A stretch of DNA of 64,000 nucleotides from assembly GCA_018697195.1 (NCBI GenBank), contig CM031872.1:9273428-9337427 (forward strand), read 5' to 3'. Within the stretch, counting starts at the first letter, position 1, and every line of letters starts with the position of its first letter. The position numbers were made by a program, and so were the translations under genes. Positions 35,498-46,300 of the stretch are shown piece after piece. Source of the DNA: Certhia americana (Eukaryota > Chordata > Aves > Passeriformes > Certhiidae). Below the pieces are notes generated by a model, which saw only the letters and a program-made list of their open reading frames with translations, did not search any database and was not told the origin of the DNA.

Positions 35498-35770
35498 AAT
35501 TTTTTTCTTTTCTTTTTCTTTTTCTTTTTTTTTTTTTTCTTGTTTTTTTTGGTTGTTTGGGTTTTTTGTTTGTTTGTTTGTTTTGGTTGGTTGGTTGGTT
35601 GGTTGGTTGGTTTGGTTTAGAGGTTGTGTGTGGTTTGGGGTTTTTGTTTGTTTGTTTTTGTTTTTTGGTTGTTTGGTTGTTTTTTTGTTGTTGTTGGTTG
35701 TTTTTGTTTTGGGGGGGGGTTGGGGGTTTTGGGTTTTTTTTTTGCGGAGGGAGTTGTTTGGAGGGTTTTT
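35498..35770. repeat. T/G-rich low-complexity block with G-run
   Basis: It consists of poly(T), TTTG and GGTT repeats (GGTT units at about 35586-35610) and a run of ten Gs followed by further G runs at 35711-35730. Long open frames translating as Phe/Val/Gly/Leu/Trp repeats are artefacts of this composition. The G runs on the + strand could form a G-quadruplex in the pre-mRNA. Confidence 0.9.
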
Positions 35771-36599
35771 TTAGAGTTTCAGGCTCATTTTACAGCAGAG
35801 AAACTGAGCCACAGAACAGTGATATGACCTACAGTGGTGCAGCAGCTCCACTCCTGGGAAGGCAGGAGATCCCATTCCATCTGTAGCCCCCCCAAGTCCC
35901 CTTTCCTGGCAGCAGGGGCTGATCTCCTCACACATAAAGCCCTCGGTTAATTATCCTGTTCTTTAATGCCTGGGGAGCGAGAGCAGGAGATGCCAGTCCC
36001 CAGGCTCCATCCCGGAGGGATATTTGACCCATCTGAGGTGGAGGAAAGCTCTGCACCGACCTTAGGGGAGAAACCTGAGCCTCTCTGCAGCCCGCAAAGG
36101 GTTGACATCACCGTGTTAGTCCCACCACGGGAGGGAAGCGCCGGCACCGGAGGCACTGGGTCTTCCTTCCCAAGGAGAAAATGACAGCTTGACTTGTTTC
36201 CTTGGCTCTTTGTTACCTCCTGTGGGAGCGCAGCCCGGCTCCCTCTCCCTTCACAGCAGATGGAGTCCCGGCCACCCGCCGCAGATGTGGCAGGGTGGCG
36301 CTCCGGGGCTGGGGACAGGACCCCAGTCAGCGCACAGCTGTGCTGCAGGAGCCGAGACACGAGGGGAGCCGGGACCAGGAGGGCAGCAGATGTCACCACG
36401 GGGGCCTGGAGCACGGGGAACACGGAGAAGGGATGGGACTTCCAGGGGCAGTGGCCAGATGGGCTTTATTCCCCAGGCATATGGCAGATGTGGTGCTTCC
36501 ACACACCTCTTTCCACATCCTTTGTTGGCATGCTGGGTCTACCTGTCTGTGCCCACCAACTCCATCAGATCGTGCTCATGTACCACCTTTACCCATCCT

Positions 36600-36739
36600 A
36601 GCTGAAATAACATCCATCCACCATTAAAAAATGCCATTTAGGTGCTGATGCACCACTGGGTATCCATCCTCCTGCTGTTTAAGGGTAGTTGTTACTGAGA
36701 CAAACTTTGCAATGATGTAATAATTTACCAGAAGCAATT
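36600..36739 (+). repeat. 140-bp duplicated segment, copy 1
   Basis: Identical to 40224-40363 at 136 of 140 positions with no gaps; mismatches are at 36617, 36635, 36639 and 36736. It lies in direct orientation, 3624 bp upstream of copy 2, on the other side of the 72-nt exon at 38951. It does not match a repeat family I know. Confidence 0.95.
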
Positions 36740-38950
36740 TCTATACATTTGTTTATCTCAGGTGCTCCATGCAGCACCCTGTGGCAGAATGTAGTGCAGC
36801 ATCCTGTTCTTGCACTACAGGAGGCAGAAATGATGCCCAGCAATCCAAATCATTCCAAATTTCTTGGTTTTCTAGCCCAGTGTCTCCCTCTACTCACATC
36901 CTCTCTCCCAGTGCACAGCACAGCAGCAGTCTGAGGGTACAAACAGGCTGGGTGGTAGGAACTGAGGGCTTGGAAAACCAGGAAGAGGAGTCAGGACTAT
37001 GGTCTAGAGTCCTTCCCTCTGCTTCCAGCTCCAGGAATGTTAGCAGGATTGAATTCAGCTCTGGTGGTCTCCGCTAGCAGAGGATGATCCAAGGGGAATA
37101 TGAAGTAACTGGTGTGAGGCTATTGGCAGGTGCCATGCCAGAAGAATGGGAATGTCCCACTGACCCAGTGATTAACCTGGCACCTGGCTTTCCTATGCTG
37201 TGCAGAGCAACCTGGGGCTGCATTCCCATTCCCTGGAGGATGCTCAGCCCAAGGCTATGTTTGGGATTGAGAATGACCTTCAATGAGCACTCAGAGAGAA
37301 CTGTCTCAGCAGAGACTTCACCTCCCATACATTCCTTTAAGGGAGGTGCTGGCGTTTTGATCCCTACAGGGTCAGGAAAACAGTCAGTGCATCCTCTGTG
37401 AGGGATTGCTCTCACATGGAAAGCTTCTTTCTGAAGAGCCTGGTTCAGGGATATTTGGTTTCTTTTGTTCACTCTGCATGCTTACACACTCACACAGAGC
37501 ATGAGGTTTTGTAAATATTGATGCTTCTTACCAGGGGAATGTGAGGTGCTCTTTGGAAGTGCACTTCTTCCACTTATTGTCCGCTGGCCTTGGATACAGG
37601 AGATAAACTCCTGAGTTTTTCCACTTTGTTCTAATTCTTGGGTTCAAATGCTCTTGAACTGCTTCCTTTACTCCCCCCGCTCCGACACCGCGGGGCCCCC
37701 GCACCTTGCAGCCTCCCTCCCTCCCAGGGGATAAACAACATCCTCCCCTCCCCAGCCACTTCTCTGCTCACACAGACAGGCCCTGTTGCGAGGCAGGTGG
37801 GGCAAGCTGGGCTTGACTAATAGTGGAAAATCCAAGAGCATCGGAAAGATAAACAGCCCGAGTCAGATAGTATAGAAGTCCTTTTTTTCCAGCACACGCC
37901 AGGTAAGCCTCAAATGACAGAAACTGTAAAAACAAGCTGAGGCTCCCCTGCAGATGGATTAAATTAGCCCTCAGATGAACAGGGGAAGGGATGGCTTGTG
38001 CATTGGGTTTTCCCAAATGTTAATCCCTTCCTTCCCCAGGCCTCCATCCAACCTCAACCCCACACTTTAGGTGACAGCCTGTGTGTTCATCTTACTCAAC
38101 TGAACACTGTAGTTCTTCATTCATGGGCAATAACCCCAAAGCAGCATTGGGCCTGATGTCCTGCTGGATGGATTGGAATCCTATCTCCAGGGTGCCCATG
38201 GTGTGGAAACACCATCTTCACTGACCAGCCAAAGTGTCCAACTACTCTTTTAATCTCTGTATTTGTGGCTGTGCCTGCCCTGGCTGTGTCATTGTCTAGG
38301 AGACTGGTCATCATTTTTGCCCAAACCCAAGTGTGCAACTTTTTTCTATAGACAGTGTTGGTAGAGAAATTATTATAAAGTTCATAAAATGTAGTAGAGG
38401 ATGCTCTCCTGTCTGGGGCCTATTCTGAAGCTGTGTGGTGGGAGGTGTTTTTATGTAAGATGGTGTTAAATGTATCTGAAAATCCACCTTCAGCTGCTTC
38501 TATCCTCAAGAAGCAAAGGTATGATGGGCAGTGAAAGAAAGCAATGCTTGGCAGCACCAAAGAAATCCCTAAATTAATTCCTAGAATGTCTCCCCCCTAC
38601 CCAAGAGCATAAGTGGACCTGTGCCTTTGCCTTTCCCTGCCATGTTCCCCCACCATGAGTGAAATATTGAGCATGACATTTTAGGAGAACCTCAAATATT
38701 ATTTTAATCTCAAATGCTCTGTTATTGCAAGTGTCAAGTCCAACACTTCTTGTAAATACCTGGAGGACAGCCAGGACCTGAGAACACAAGAGGTGTTAGG
38801 AACTGAACTTCATTGGTTAAGTACTGAGAGCCATAGGAGCCAGCACACTGACTTTCTGTACACTGATTTCTTTGTCTTAACCTCTTGCTTTTCTTTTTTT
38901 TTTTTCTTTTTTAAATTTTTTTTTTAATTTCTTTTATTTCTTCCCTCCAG

Positions 38951-39022
38951 AGTGTTGTCTGCACAGCAGGACTCAAGTGGTACCCTCACCCTTCCCTGAT
39001 TCATTGTGTTAAAGGCTGTGAG
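38951..39022 (+). CDS. PAPPA: PAPPA exon (human exon 20 equivalent), end of SCR5 and first cysteine of LNR3
   Basis: The exon has 72 nt and 24 codons, phase 0 to 0. The acceptor CTTCCCTCCAG follows about 50 nt of T-rich sequence, and the donor is GAG|GTGAGT. It encodes w488-w511 and carries C491 and C506, the last two SCR5 cysteines, around AGLKWYPHPSLIHC, plus C510, the first cysteine of LNR3 (KGCE). It is the smallest exon here and symmetric in phase. Skipping it would keep the reading frame but remove both closing cysteines of SCR5 and break LNR3. It is bracketed by the two copies of a 140-bp direct repeat. Confidence 0.95.
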
Positions 39023-40223
39023 GTGAGTTCGACTTTAGCTCAGGTGGTCTATGGTGACTCTCCTAAATCTTAGAGAAACAATCACTGCAGGCAGGTGGGC
39101 TGTAAATTCTGCTTTTCAAGTGGGGCAAGCAGGATTTTGCCCTGACCACCCTTTCACACAGACTGATCTCTTGCATTGGTTCTGACATTCAGTAGGAAAA
39201 TTGGTGGTTTTCCTAGAGATGATGGCTGGTGACTCTCACAGGAGTTAAATGATCAAGCAGCTCAAAAACACTGGTTGACCAAAAGAATTTCCCAGAATCT
39301 GTGAGTTTCTGGGAAGTTGCAAAAGCCTTCTCTTGTTTTTCCTTGATCTTGACTTATTTGAGGGACAATTCTTTCCAAGGCCAGCTATGCTTTGGGCATT
39401 GGTGTGGGCAGAGAAAGTTTAGGAAAGCCAGAGATGATACCACTGCTTGGACAGCACAGCTGGACAGTGAGCAAATTGCACCTCCCTCCACTGGCCACCG
39501 CTGTCTAAACCAGAAAGGAATAATCAGAAACATGCAGTTACATTTCAGCTGTGATGCACTCTAAGAGTCTTGCAAGTGACTTGAAAAAAGTGATTATTTT
39601 GAAGGATGTTGCTTCTGCCAGCAGCAATTTTTGAAATGTCTGAGAAGACTGAAGATGCTTCTGGTGGTTAAACAGGGCTGGAGCACCTCTGTCTGGATCC
39701 TGGCACTCATGTGGTTTCCATCAGGCCAGCCCTTGAACATCTCACCACCAACAAGAAGTCAATCCTTGGGGTACCTCTGGAAGGTTGGGAAGCTCCATGC
39801 CCATTTTAGAAAGGAGGTGGTTCCCAGGCAGAGGCACAGATGGTGATGGGCAGTGGCAGATCTGTGTCCTCTCTCCACATGTCCTGAATTTCCACCACAC
39901 TGACCAAGCTCTCAGCACCCAGTAACCCAAGCACACTGAAGTTATTTACCCAGAGTGTCAGAACATGGGACTGAATTCCTGAATATGACATGAAGCTCCA
40001 GACCACACTGCTGTGGGATGTGATTTGTCTTGAAGTGAAAGACAGGTTTCCTTCGCATACAAATGTTGGGCCCAAGAGGGTAATAACTCTCCAACAATGT
40101 AATAGTTTCTGTCTAGCTGTTCCCTAAATGAAAAGCATTCTGCTGTCAGTGCTCTGAATGTCATAAGCTGTCTCACGCATCGCATTCATGCAGGCTGGCT
40201 GGGTGCCCCCATTCTCCAAAGAG

Positions 40224-40363
40224 AGCTGAAATAACATCCAGCCACCATTAAAAAATGCTATTCAGGTGCTGATGCACCACTGGGTATCCATCCTCCTGCT
40301 GTTTAAGGGTAGTTGTTACTGAGACAAACTTTGCAATGATGTAATAATTTACCAGAAGCCATT
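40224..40363 (+). repeat. 140-bp duplicated segment, copy 2
   Basis: The partner of 36600-36739 (97% identical, ungapped). The sequence continues smoothly on its 3' side into similar unique AT-rich sequence to about 40560, so this looks like the original location. That direction of copying is inferred. Confidence 0.95.
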
Positions 40364-42832
40364 ATTACTGACATGCTTTTTCTCAGCATTTTCTTCCCTT
40401 CCATCACTGCTAATTGCCAGAGCCCTCTGCATCAACAGGAACTTTCTTCTTTTCAACATTCATTCAGCAGTGTCACTGCATCGTAATCCATCATCTGGGG
40501 AGGCTTTGCCCAGACAATTGAAAATGGCCTCTAGCATCATTTTCAGAGCATGAAGCTTCCAGGATCCATGGATGGGGCAGAGCTTGGCATTAAGATTTCA
40601 GAAGAAATTCTGTCTTCACCAACCTTTTATTTTTTATTTTTTTTCTTCCCCCCATGACCATGGAAACAGAGACTAATAAGCCAGTAGGTCAGTAATACTG
40701 GGCCATTAAGCTGATACAACCCCTAATGTATGGACATTCGTAGCATCAAGGAGGCTTCCCCGAACAGAAGGCTGTAAGTGGGGCAGTATTTGGCTCTTGG
40801 TGATCGCAGTGGGAACCCCGGCAGCTGCCGCAATGTGATTTTTTGTCGCTCCCTAGTGGCAGGAACAGAGGCTTAGGAGTCAGCCCCGTACTTGCCAGCA
40901 CCTAACTGGGGTGTTTCAGTAGCAACTGAGTCCCTCTGGATTATCTGTACCATCCTCCAAAAATATCAGAGCACTAAGATGTGCATGAAGAGCAACAGAG
41001 GCCTCACCCTCCACAGCCAGACCTCCAGGGGCTCCCAAGATTTTTGGTCACAAATCAGAGTAGCTGGTTTTTGTTCCATTCTTCTCCTCCAAAGGACTGG
41101 CTTGTCTACTCTGTGCCAGAGCAAATTCTTCCACAAGTTTCTTTATGGATTTTTCCAGCATTCATAGGTGTGTAGGATACAGGCATAGGGATGGAAATTT
41201 AAAGTCAAGATTTCCCATCAAGCTGGCACAGCCAGGCAACACAAGAGAAACATGGAGAAGCCTGCAGAATTTTCCTGTGAGGTTGAGCAAAGTTCATAGT
41301 TTTAAATATGACCAGGTTGGCCTCAAAATATCTCTCAATCTATTTATAAATCATTTCCTTTTAACTCTTAGAATATTAATTAAATTGGAATGGGGCTTGC
41401 AAGTCAAAGTCTTTGCCTGTATGAATAAATCAATATCTGTGGAAATCAGTGGAGTTACGACAGTTTAGAGGGACAGCAGCCTCACACTGTAATTCTGATT
41501 TCCTTGTCAACATTTGCAGTATCTGCACGTAATTAAACAAGCGATACTCAACGAGTCTGTCCCTTCCTGGTAGTCCTGCTGTGGTCTAATATTGCCATCA
41601 TTTCCAGGGTTTCCTCTACCTGATAGAAATATTTAAATTTGCAGCACATCAGCACTAAAAGTGTGCATTTGCCCTGCTCCATTGAGTTCATTTCAATTCT
41701 GATGAGCACGGCCATGGTGAGCTCTGGGGAGAGCACGGTGAGCTCTCATAGCTGCTTCTTCAGGTATCCATCATCTGGGTCTGCAATTGCTGAAAAAACC
41801 TCCCAGGAAACCTCCCCAAGCCATCCTGCCTGCTCTGCAGCGATGTCTTCTTGCAGGAGAGTCCCTGGTGTGTTTTTCTCAGTGCGGAATAAGTGGATTT
41901 TCCAAAGAGCAGATAAAATGGGAATGGCCTCATGAGCCTGTGCATGAGGAGCGTTACAGAGATATGACTGTGCTCTCTGCTGATCATCCATTTTGCTGAG
42001 ATTTCACGTCTGCTTGGGATTCTCATATCTGGCATGGGCCTTTTTTTACCATCAGGTAAAGCTTAGACTTCCAAGGAAGACTTCTGTACTTGCAGACCAA
42101 GAGGGCTTCAATGTGTAATGAAAGACTTCAGGCCTTTCCTTTGGAATCCTGGTTGTTATTCAGGCTCTGTTCAGCACATGGGCTAGGATCACATTGCCCA
42201 GCCTAATGACCACATTTTCTTTTTCAAGGTGATTTATGAATTTTGCTTAACAGCTCTCCACAATGTCCCTCTGAATAATTGCCATTATCCCAGCTCTGAG
42301 CTGTGGAGTGGAGGAAGATCACATGCCATGGCCAAGGTCCCATGCAGTCACTGCTGTTCAGAGAACAGAAAAACATGGTCCCTGTGCTGAGCTCAGACCT
42401 CTTCCATTCCTCTTGGTGATTTGTTTTGTGCCCTCGATGCTGACACGTGTTGTGTAGTCAGGAGAACTGTGGTGAAAAGCTCAGCTATTAAAAGCAAGCC
42501 CATTTTGCTGCAATACATAACCTTCTTCTTATATCCCACACAGTTTAGGAAGGTTAGATTAAAATTATCAAAGGTGCCACAATTTTAGATGCCTGGATGC
42601 TGTCTCTGGGCCTAGTCAAATTAATATTCCTGAAGCATCCTCTAATGTGGGATGTGAAGAGCCAACAAGGGCTCATTTCCCTTCCATCTACTGTCCTTTT
42701 TTTCTGTCTGTTTTGAAGGGAAAGGGGAATAATTATCTCTTGCTTTTCAGGGCAGCTGGTATGTTACAAACAGTATGGCTCCTTCAAATCTTTGTGGGTT
42801 TCTTCTGAAATATTGTTACAGGTTTCAGGATT

Positions 42833-43230
42833 ATAGAATCATAGAATGGTTTGGGTTGGAAGGGGCCTTAAGATCATCCACTTCCAATCCCCTGCCTCAG
42901 GCAGGGACACCTTCCACTGTCTCAGGTTGCTCCAAGCCCTGTCCAACCTGAACTTGAGCACTGCCAGGGATCCAGGGGCAGCCACAGCTGCTCTGTGCCA
43001 GGGTCTCACCACCCCCACAGGGAAGAATTTCTTCTGGGCATTTAACCTAAATTTCCCTTCTTTACATTTGAAGCCATTTCCCCTTGTCTTGTCACTGCAG
43101 TTCCTGATGAACAGTCCCTCTCCAAGTTCCCTGTAGCCCCTTCAGGCACAGGAAGGTGCTGTGAGGTCTCCACACACCTCTCTTCTCTTCTGCAGCCACA
43201 ACTTTCTCACCTTGTCTCTGTAAGGAAGAG
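42833..43230 (-). mobile_element. CR1 LINE 3' fragment (younger)
   Basis: The + strand begins ATAGAATCATAGAATGGTTT and continues with well-preserved CR1 blocks (GGAAGGGGCCTTAAGATCATC, CAGGGACACCTTCCACTG, GAAGAATTTCTTC, CCATTTCCCCTTGTC, GAGGTCTCC) to about 43230. This is an avian CR1 3' part in reverse orientation, so the element lies on the minus strand with its 3' terminus at 42833, showing the short ATTCTATG-type terminal repeat. It is about 400 bp, strongly 5'-truncated, and ends about 56 bp before the LNR3 exon. Confidence 0.92.
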
Positions 43231-43286
43231 ACTCATTTTTTTTCATGTCTACACTCTCAGCCTTCTCCTGCTTTTTCCTTTTTCAG

Positions 43287-43385
43287 CCTTTCATGGGGGA
43301 CAACTACTGTGACTCCATCAACAACAGAGCCTTCTGCAACTATGATGGTGGGGACTGCTGCGCCTCAACAGTCAAGACCAAAAAG
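43287..43385 (+). CDS. PAPPA: PAPPA exon (human exon 21 equivalent), Lin12/Notch repeat 3
   Basis: The exon has 99 nt and 33 codons, phase 0 to 0, with acceptor CTTTTTCAG and donor AAAAAG|GTAGGG. It encodes w512-w544 with cysteines C519, C528, C535 and C536. With C510 from the previous exon it forms a Lin12/Notch repeat: Cys-x8-Cys-Asp-x2-Asn-Asn-x3-Cys-x2-Asp-Gly-Gly-Asp-Cys. The Asp/Asn residues (D520, N523, D531, D534) are those that normally bind calcium. In PAPP-A this third LNR acts with LNR1 and LNR2 of the partner subunit and is needed for cleaving IGFBP-4 but not IGFBP-5. The calcium-binding residues are intact. The 3' end is lysine-rich (KTKK). Confidence 0.97.
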
Positions 43386-46300
43386 GTAGGGATGCCCTTT
43401 TCTCTTTTCATGGGAATTCCTTGTTGAGTGCTGCTTTGTGCCTGGGAAAAAAAAAAAAAAAAAAAAAAAGGCTCAAAAAATGGAGGTCCAAGGTCTCAGA
43501 AGGACCTTCAGCCCAGGCATCAGCTCACCACAGGCACTGAGTTCTTGCTGGTTCATTTATCATCCATCATCAAGGCTCCAAAGTGAAACTAAAGGTCAGA
43601 AGTCATTAGGAAAATAGGAGAGTGTAATAGGGAAGCATCATTGTGGATCTTTTCTTTGATCCATGTGTACCCACATGTGCCTGCCTCACATCCCAGAGTG
43701 GGACAGAGAAAAATATGGAGCAGGGCAGCAGGGCTGGGTGGAGATGACAAATAATTTCTGCACAGAGACCACATAGACCAGAGCCTTGCAAAAAAAGACA
43801 AGCTAGCGACACAGATCCATAAAATAATTATTTAAGGTAGAGAAGATGCTTAGGAAAGTAAAATCCATTGGTTTTTGTCACTCAGAAATAGGGGGGGGAA
43901 GTGGTAATTTCCTGGAAGCAGGATTCAAACAGACGAAAGAACATCCTTATTGGCACAGTGTGTGTTTGAGTAATAGGATGCGTTGCCACAGAGTATTATT
44001 AAGAACAAAAATAAATTTGAAGTCAAAAAAAGAACATGCCTATTTATGGAGCTTTGCTCCATCAATGGCTATTAGACACTGTGATCTGGATGCAGTTTCT
44101 GGCTGAGGAATATTTGAACCCTTGGCTGCCTGAGCCAGGGGAAGAGTCCCTCCACACACATTTCCCATTTTTCTGCTTCTTTAACACACATTTCTGAGCA
44201 CTGTTAAAGACAGTGACTGGAGTGAGAGAGTCTGTTGCTTGCAGCAGTACAACATTTTACAGGTTTCTAACCAGGAGGGATTTGGAACCAGGTTCCTCCC
44301 GAAAAATAAAGCAAACTTTAGCCTCTTCCAGGTGACTATTTTACCGTATCTTCCAGATTTGTGTGTAGAACAGAATGAAAAATGCAGCTGTTTTAAGTAT
44401 CTGATTCATATTAATAAATAATAAAACCTGAGGGAGCTTGGGCTTAGCATATGACACCATCCATGTCACCCATCTGAGGCAGGAGGTGCTTTCTGCAGGG
44501 GAGCCAGATTTGGCTGGAGACTTCTTTCTCTTGGTTCAGTGTTGTGGGCTGTCTCTGGTCCATCTGGGAACACTGGGGAAGGGAGATGGACATGCCCTTG
44601 CAAGTGGAAGGAGTTAATTTCTCTTCTGGGGAAAACACAGGGGAAGAGGTCACCTCCCTAGCCATGCTCTTTTTTGAGAAATATTCCCCTCCATTGCAGT
44701 GTTCCTTTTGTAAAAATTCCTGGGAGCCACATGCAGGGAAACCTAGCAAGGGAGCTCCCCTGTCTCCATGGGTTGAGTAGGAAACAGAGACCCCAAAAGG
44801 AGCTCCCTGGTGAAGCAACCACAGAAGGGATGAGCAGGCTGACACAGACAGTGGCTCATTCTCAGTTGTCTCCAAGAAGAGATTCCTATCTCTGGCTGAT
44901 TTTCCACATCCTTGGGAGGAGCAGCCCAACAGCAGCACAGTTTGCCCACTGACCTCCCACCAGCCAGGAGGGCAGAGCTGGAAGTGCCCGGTAGCTCAGC
45001 ATGGTGTAGGTCTTCTCCTCCCAAAACAGCCTGCCTGGGAAACTTTATCTCACTGCCTGCAGGCTGGAGGGCAGGCGATGAAAAATCCCAAGCAGTGTCA
45101 GAAGAAGGAAAGCGAGGTGCCTGGGAGGAGACCGACCCAAACCAGCCCCATCAGGACAGGAGCTAAGGGCACAACTGAAACACAAGGGATGTGAGAGCTG
45201 AATTGAGGGGAGGGGGTCGGGATAGGATTAAGGTTTGGGAGCAGAATTTATTGCTGGGCAGGGAGTTGAAACCAAGTGGGATCTGCACAGAGTTGTGAAC
45301 GTTTACCAGCCAGGCAACTCACGCTCAAAATATCTGCTGCTTCCCTGCTACCCAGAAACCAAGCGGCCTCCCAAGGAGGGGAAGCACTTTGCAGCCCAGT
45401 GGGTTACTGTTTCTGTGCTAAAACTGCTGGGTGCAAAGAGCAAATGGTCAGAGACAGGCAGCTGGTCACTCGTCTAATGGATTTTCTCCATGGAGGGGGA
45501 AGTTTTGTAGATTTTTGGAGGTAAGTCTGCTTTCACAGACTTCCCTGGGAGCTGGATCATTGTGACAAGGGAATTAGACTAGCTCTAGCTGGCAGTTTAG
45601 ACCCCCCCCCCCCCATCCTTGAGATTACACAGTCGGAGGGTTGAACCATGGAGCCCATCACATCCCTGGTATGCCTTCAGCTTCCAAAGTCTCCTCCTCT
45701 CTCCCCAAACACCAATGACATCCCAGGAGCTGAACGAGACGCCTGGGAGAAGTGGGGAAAACCACCTTCTCCTTGGATCTTCCACACTAAAAGCAAAATG
45801 CTAAGTCTCAGTTTATTACATTTATAGGGTAAAAGGGGGAATAATAACCCAGCCAGGGGGGCTGTGGGGTCAGAGTCAAGGAGGCAGCAGGAGAACCCCG
45901 CTCCTGCAAAGCGGCTGCCGACACCTGCGGCAGCAGCAGTGGGGCCGTGGGGTTTGGCTCTCCCAGTTATTTTCCCATCTGAGGCCTTTGACTGAGACCA
46001 GATTTCAGGCCAGGCTGTTCAAATACAGCCCTCCCTTTGAAGAGGTTTATGAGTGGAGCATTACAGGAGATATTCCAAAGGGAAAAACAATGAAAGGTGA
46101 GAGAAAAGGGAGCTGAATAAAAATACTCCGCATACCAAATCCTTCCAGCACAGTTTGCCACCTACTTAAAAAGGCACAGTTTTAAAATACACATTGGGTG
46201 TAAAAGCCAAAAACCTGGAGGAGACATAGGGAGGGGTGAGTCCAGCACTGTTAATTCCAATACCAGATGAGGATGTATTTTCATATGGTTGTAGAGAGAG

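Larger units (their letters stand above)
32282..38950 (+). other. PAPPA: PAPPA intron, 6669 bp
   Basis: The intron runs from GTCAGT to CTTCCCTCCAG. It contains poly(T) at 33883-33898, poly(A) at about 34034-34051, a T/G-rich low-complexity block at 35498-35770, a CpG-richer stretch at about 36120-36370, copy 1 of a 140-bp duplication at 36600-36739, and a very long T-rich tract (38889-38942) leading into the acceptor. No exon was recognised. Confidence 0.75.
39023..43286 (+). other. PAPPA: PAPPA intron, 4264 bp
   Basis: The intron runs from GTGAGT to TTTTTCAG. It contains copy 2 of the 140-bp duplication (40224-40363), embedded in unique AT-rich sequence to about 40560, then another unique-looking stretch at 40660-40870 that may be conserved non-coding sequence. 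A CR1 insertion occupies 42833-43230, next to the following exon. Confidence 0.75.

Noticed and set aside
35481..35886. Hydrophobic Phe/Val/Gly/Trp-rich frames resembling membrane proteins
   Set aside because: They come from the T/G-rich low-complexity block.
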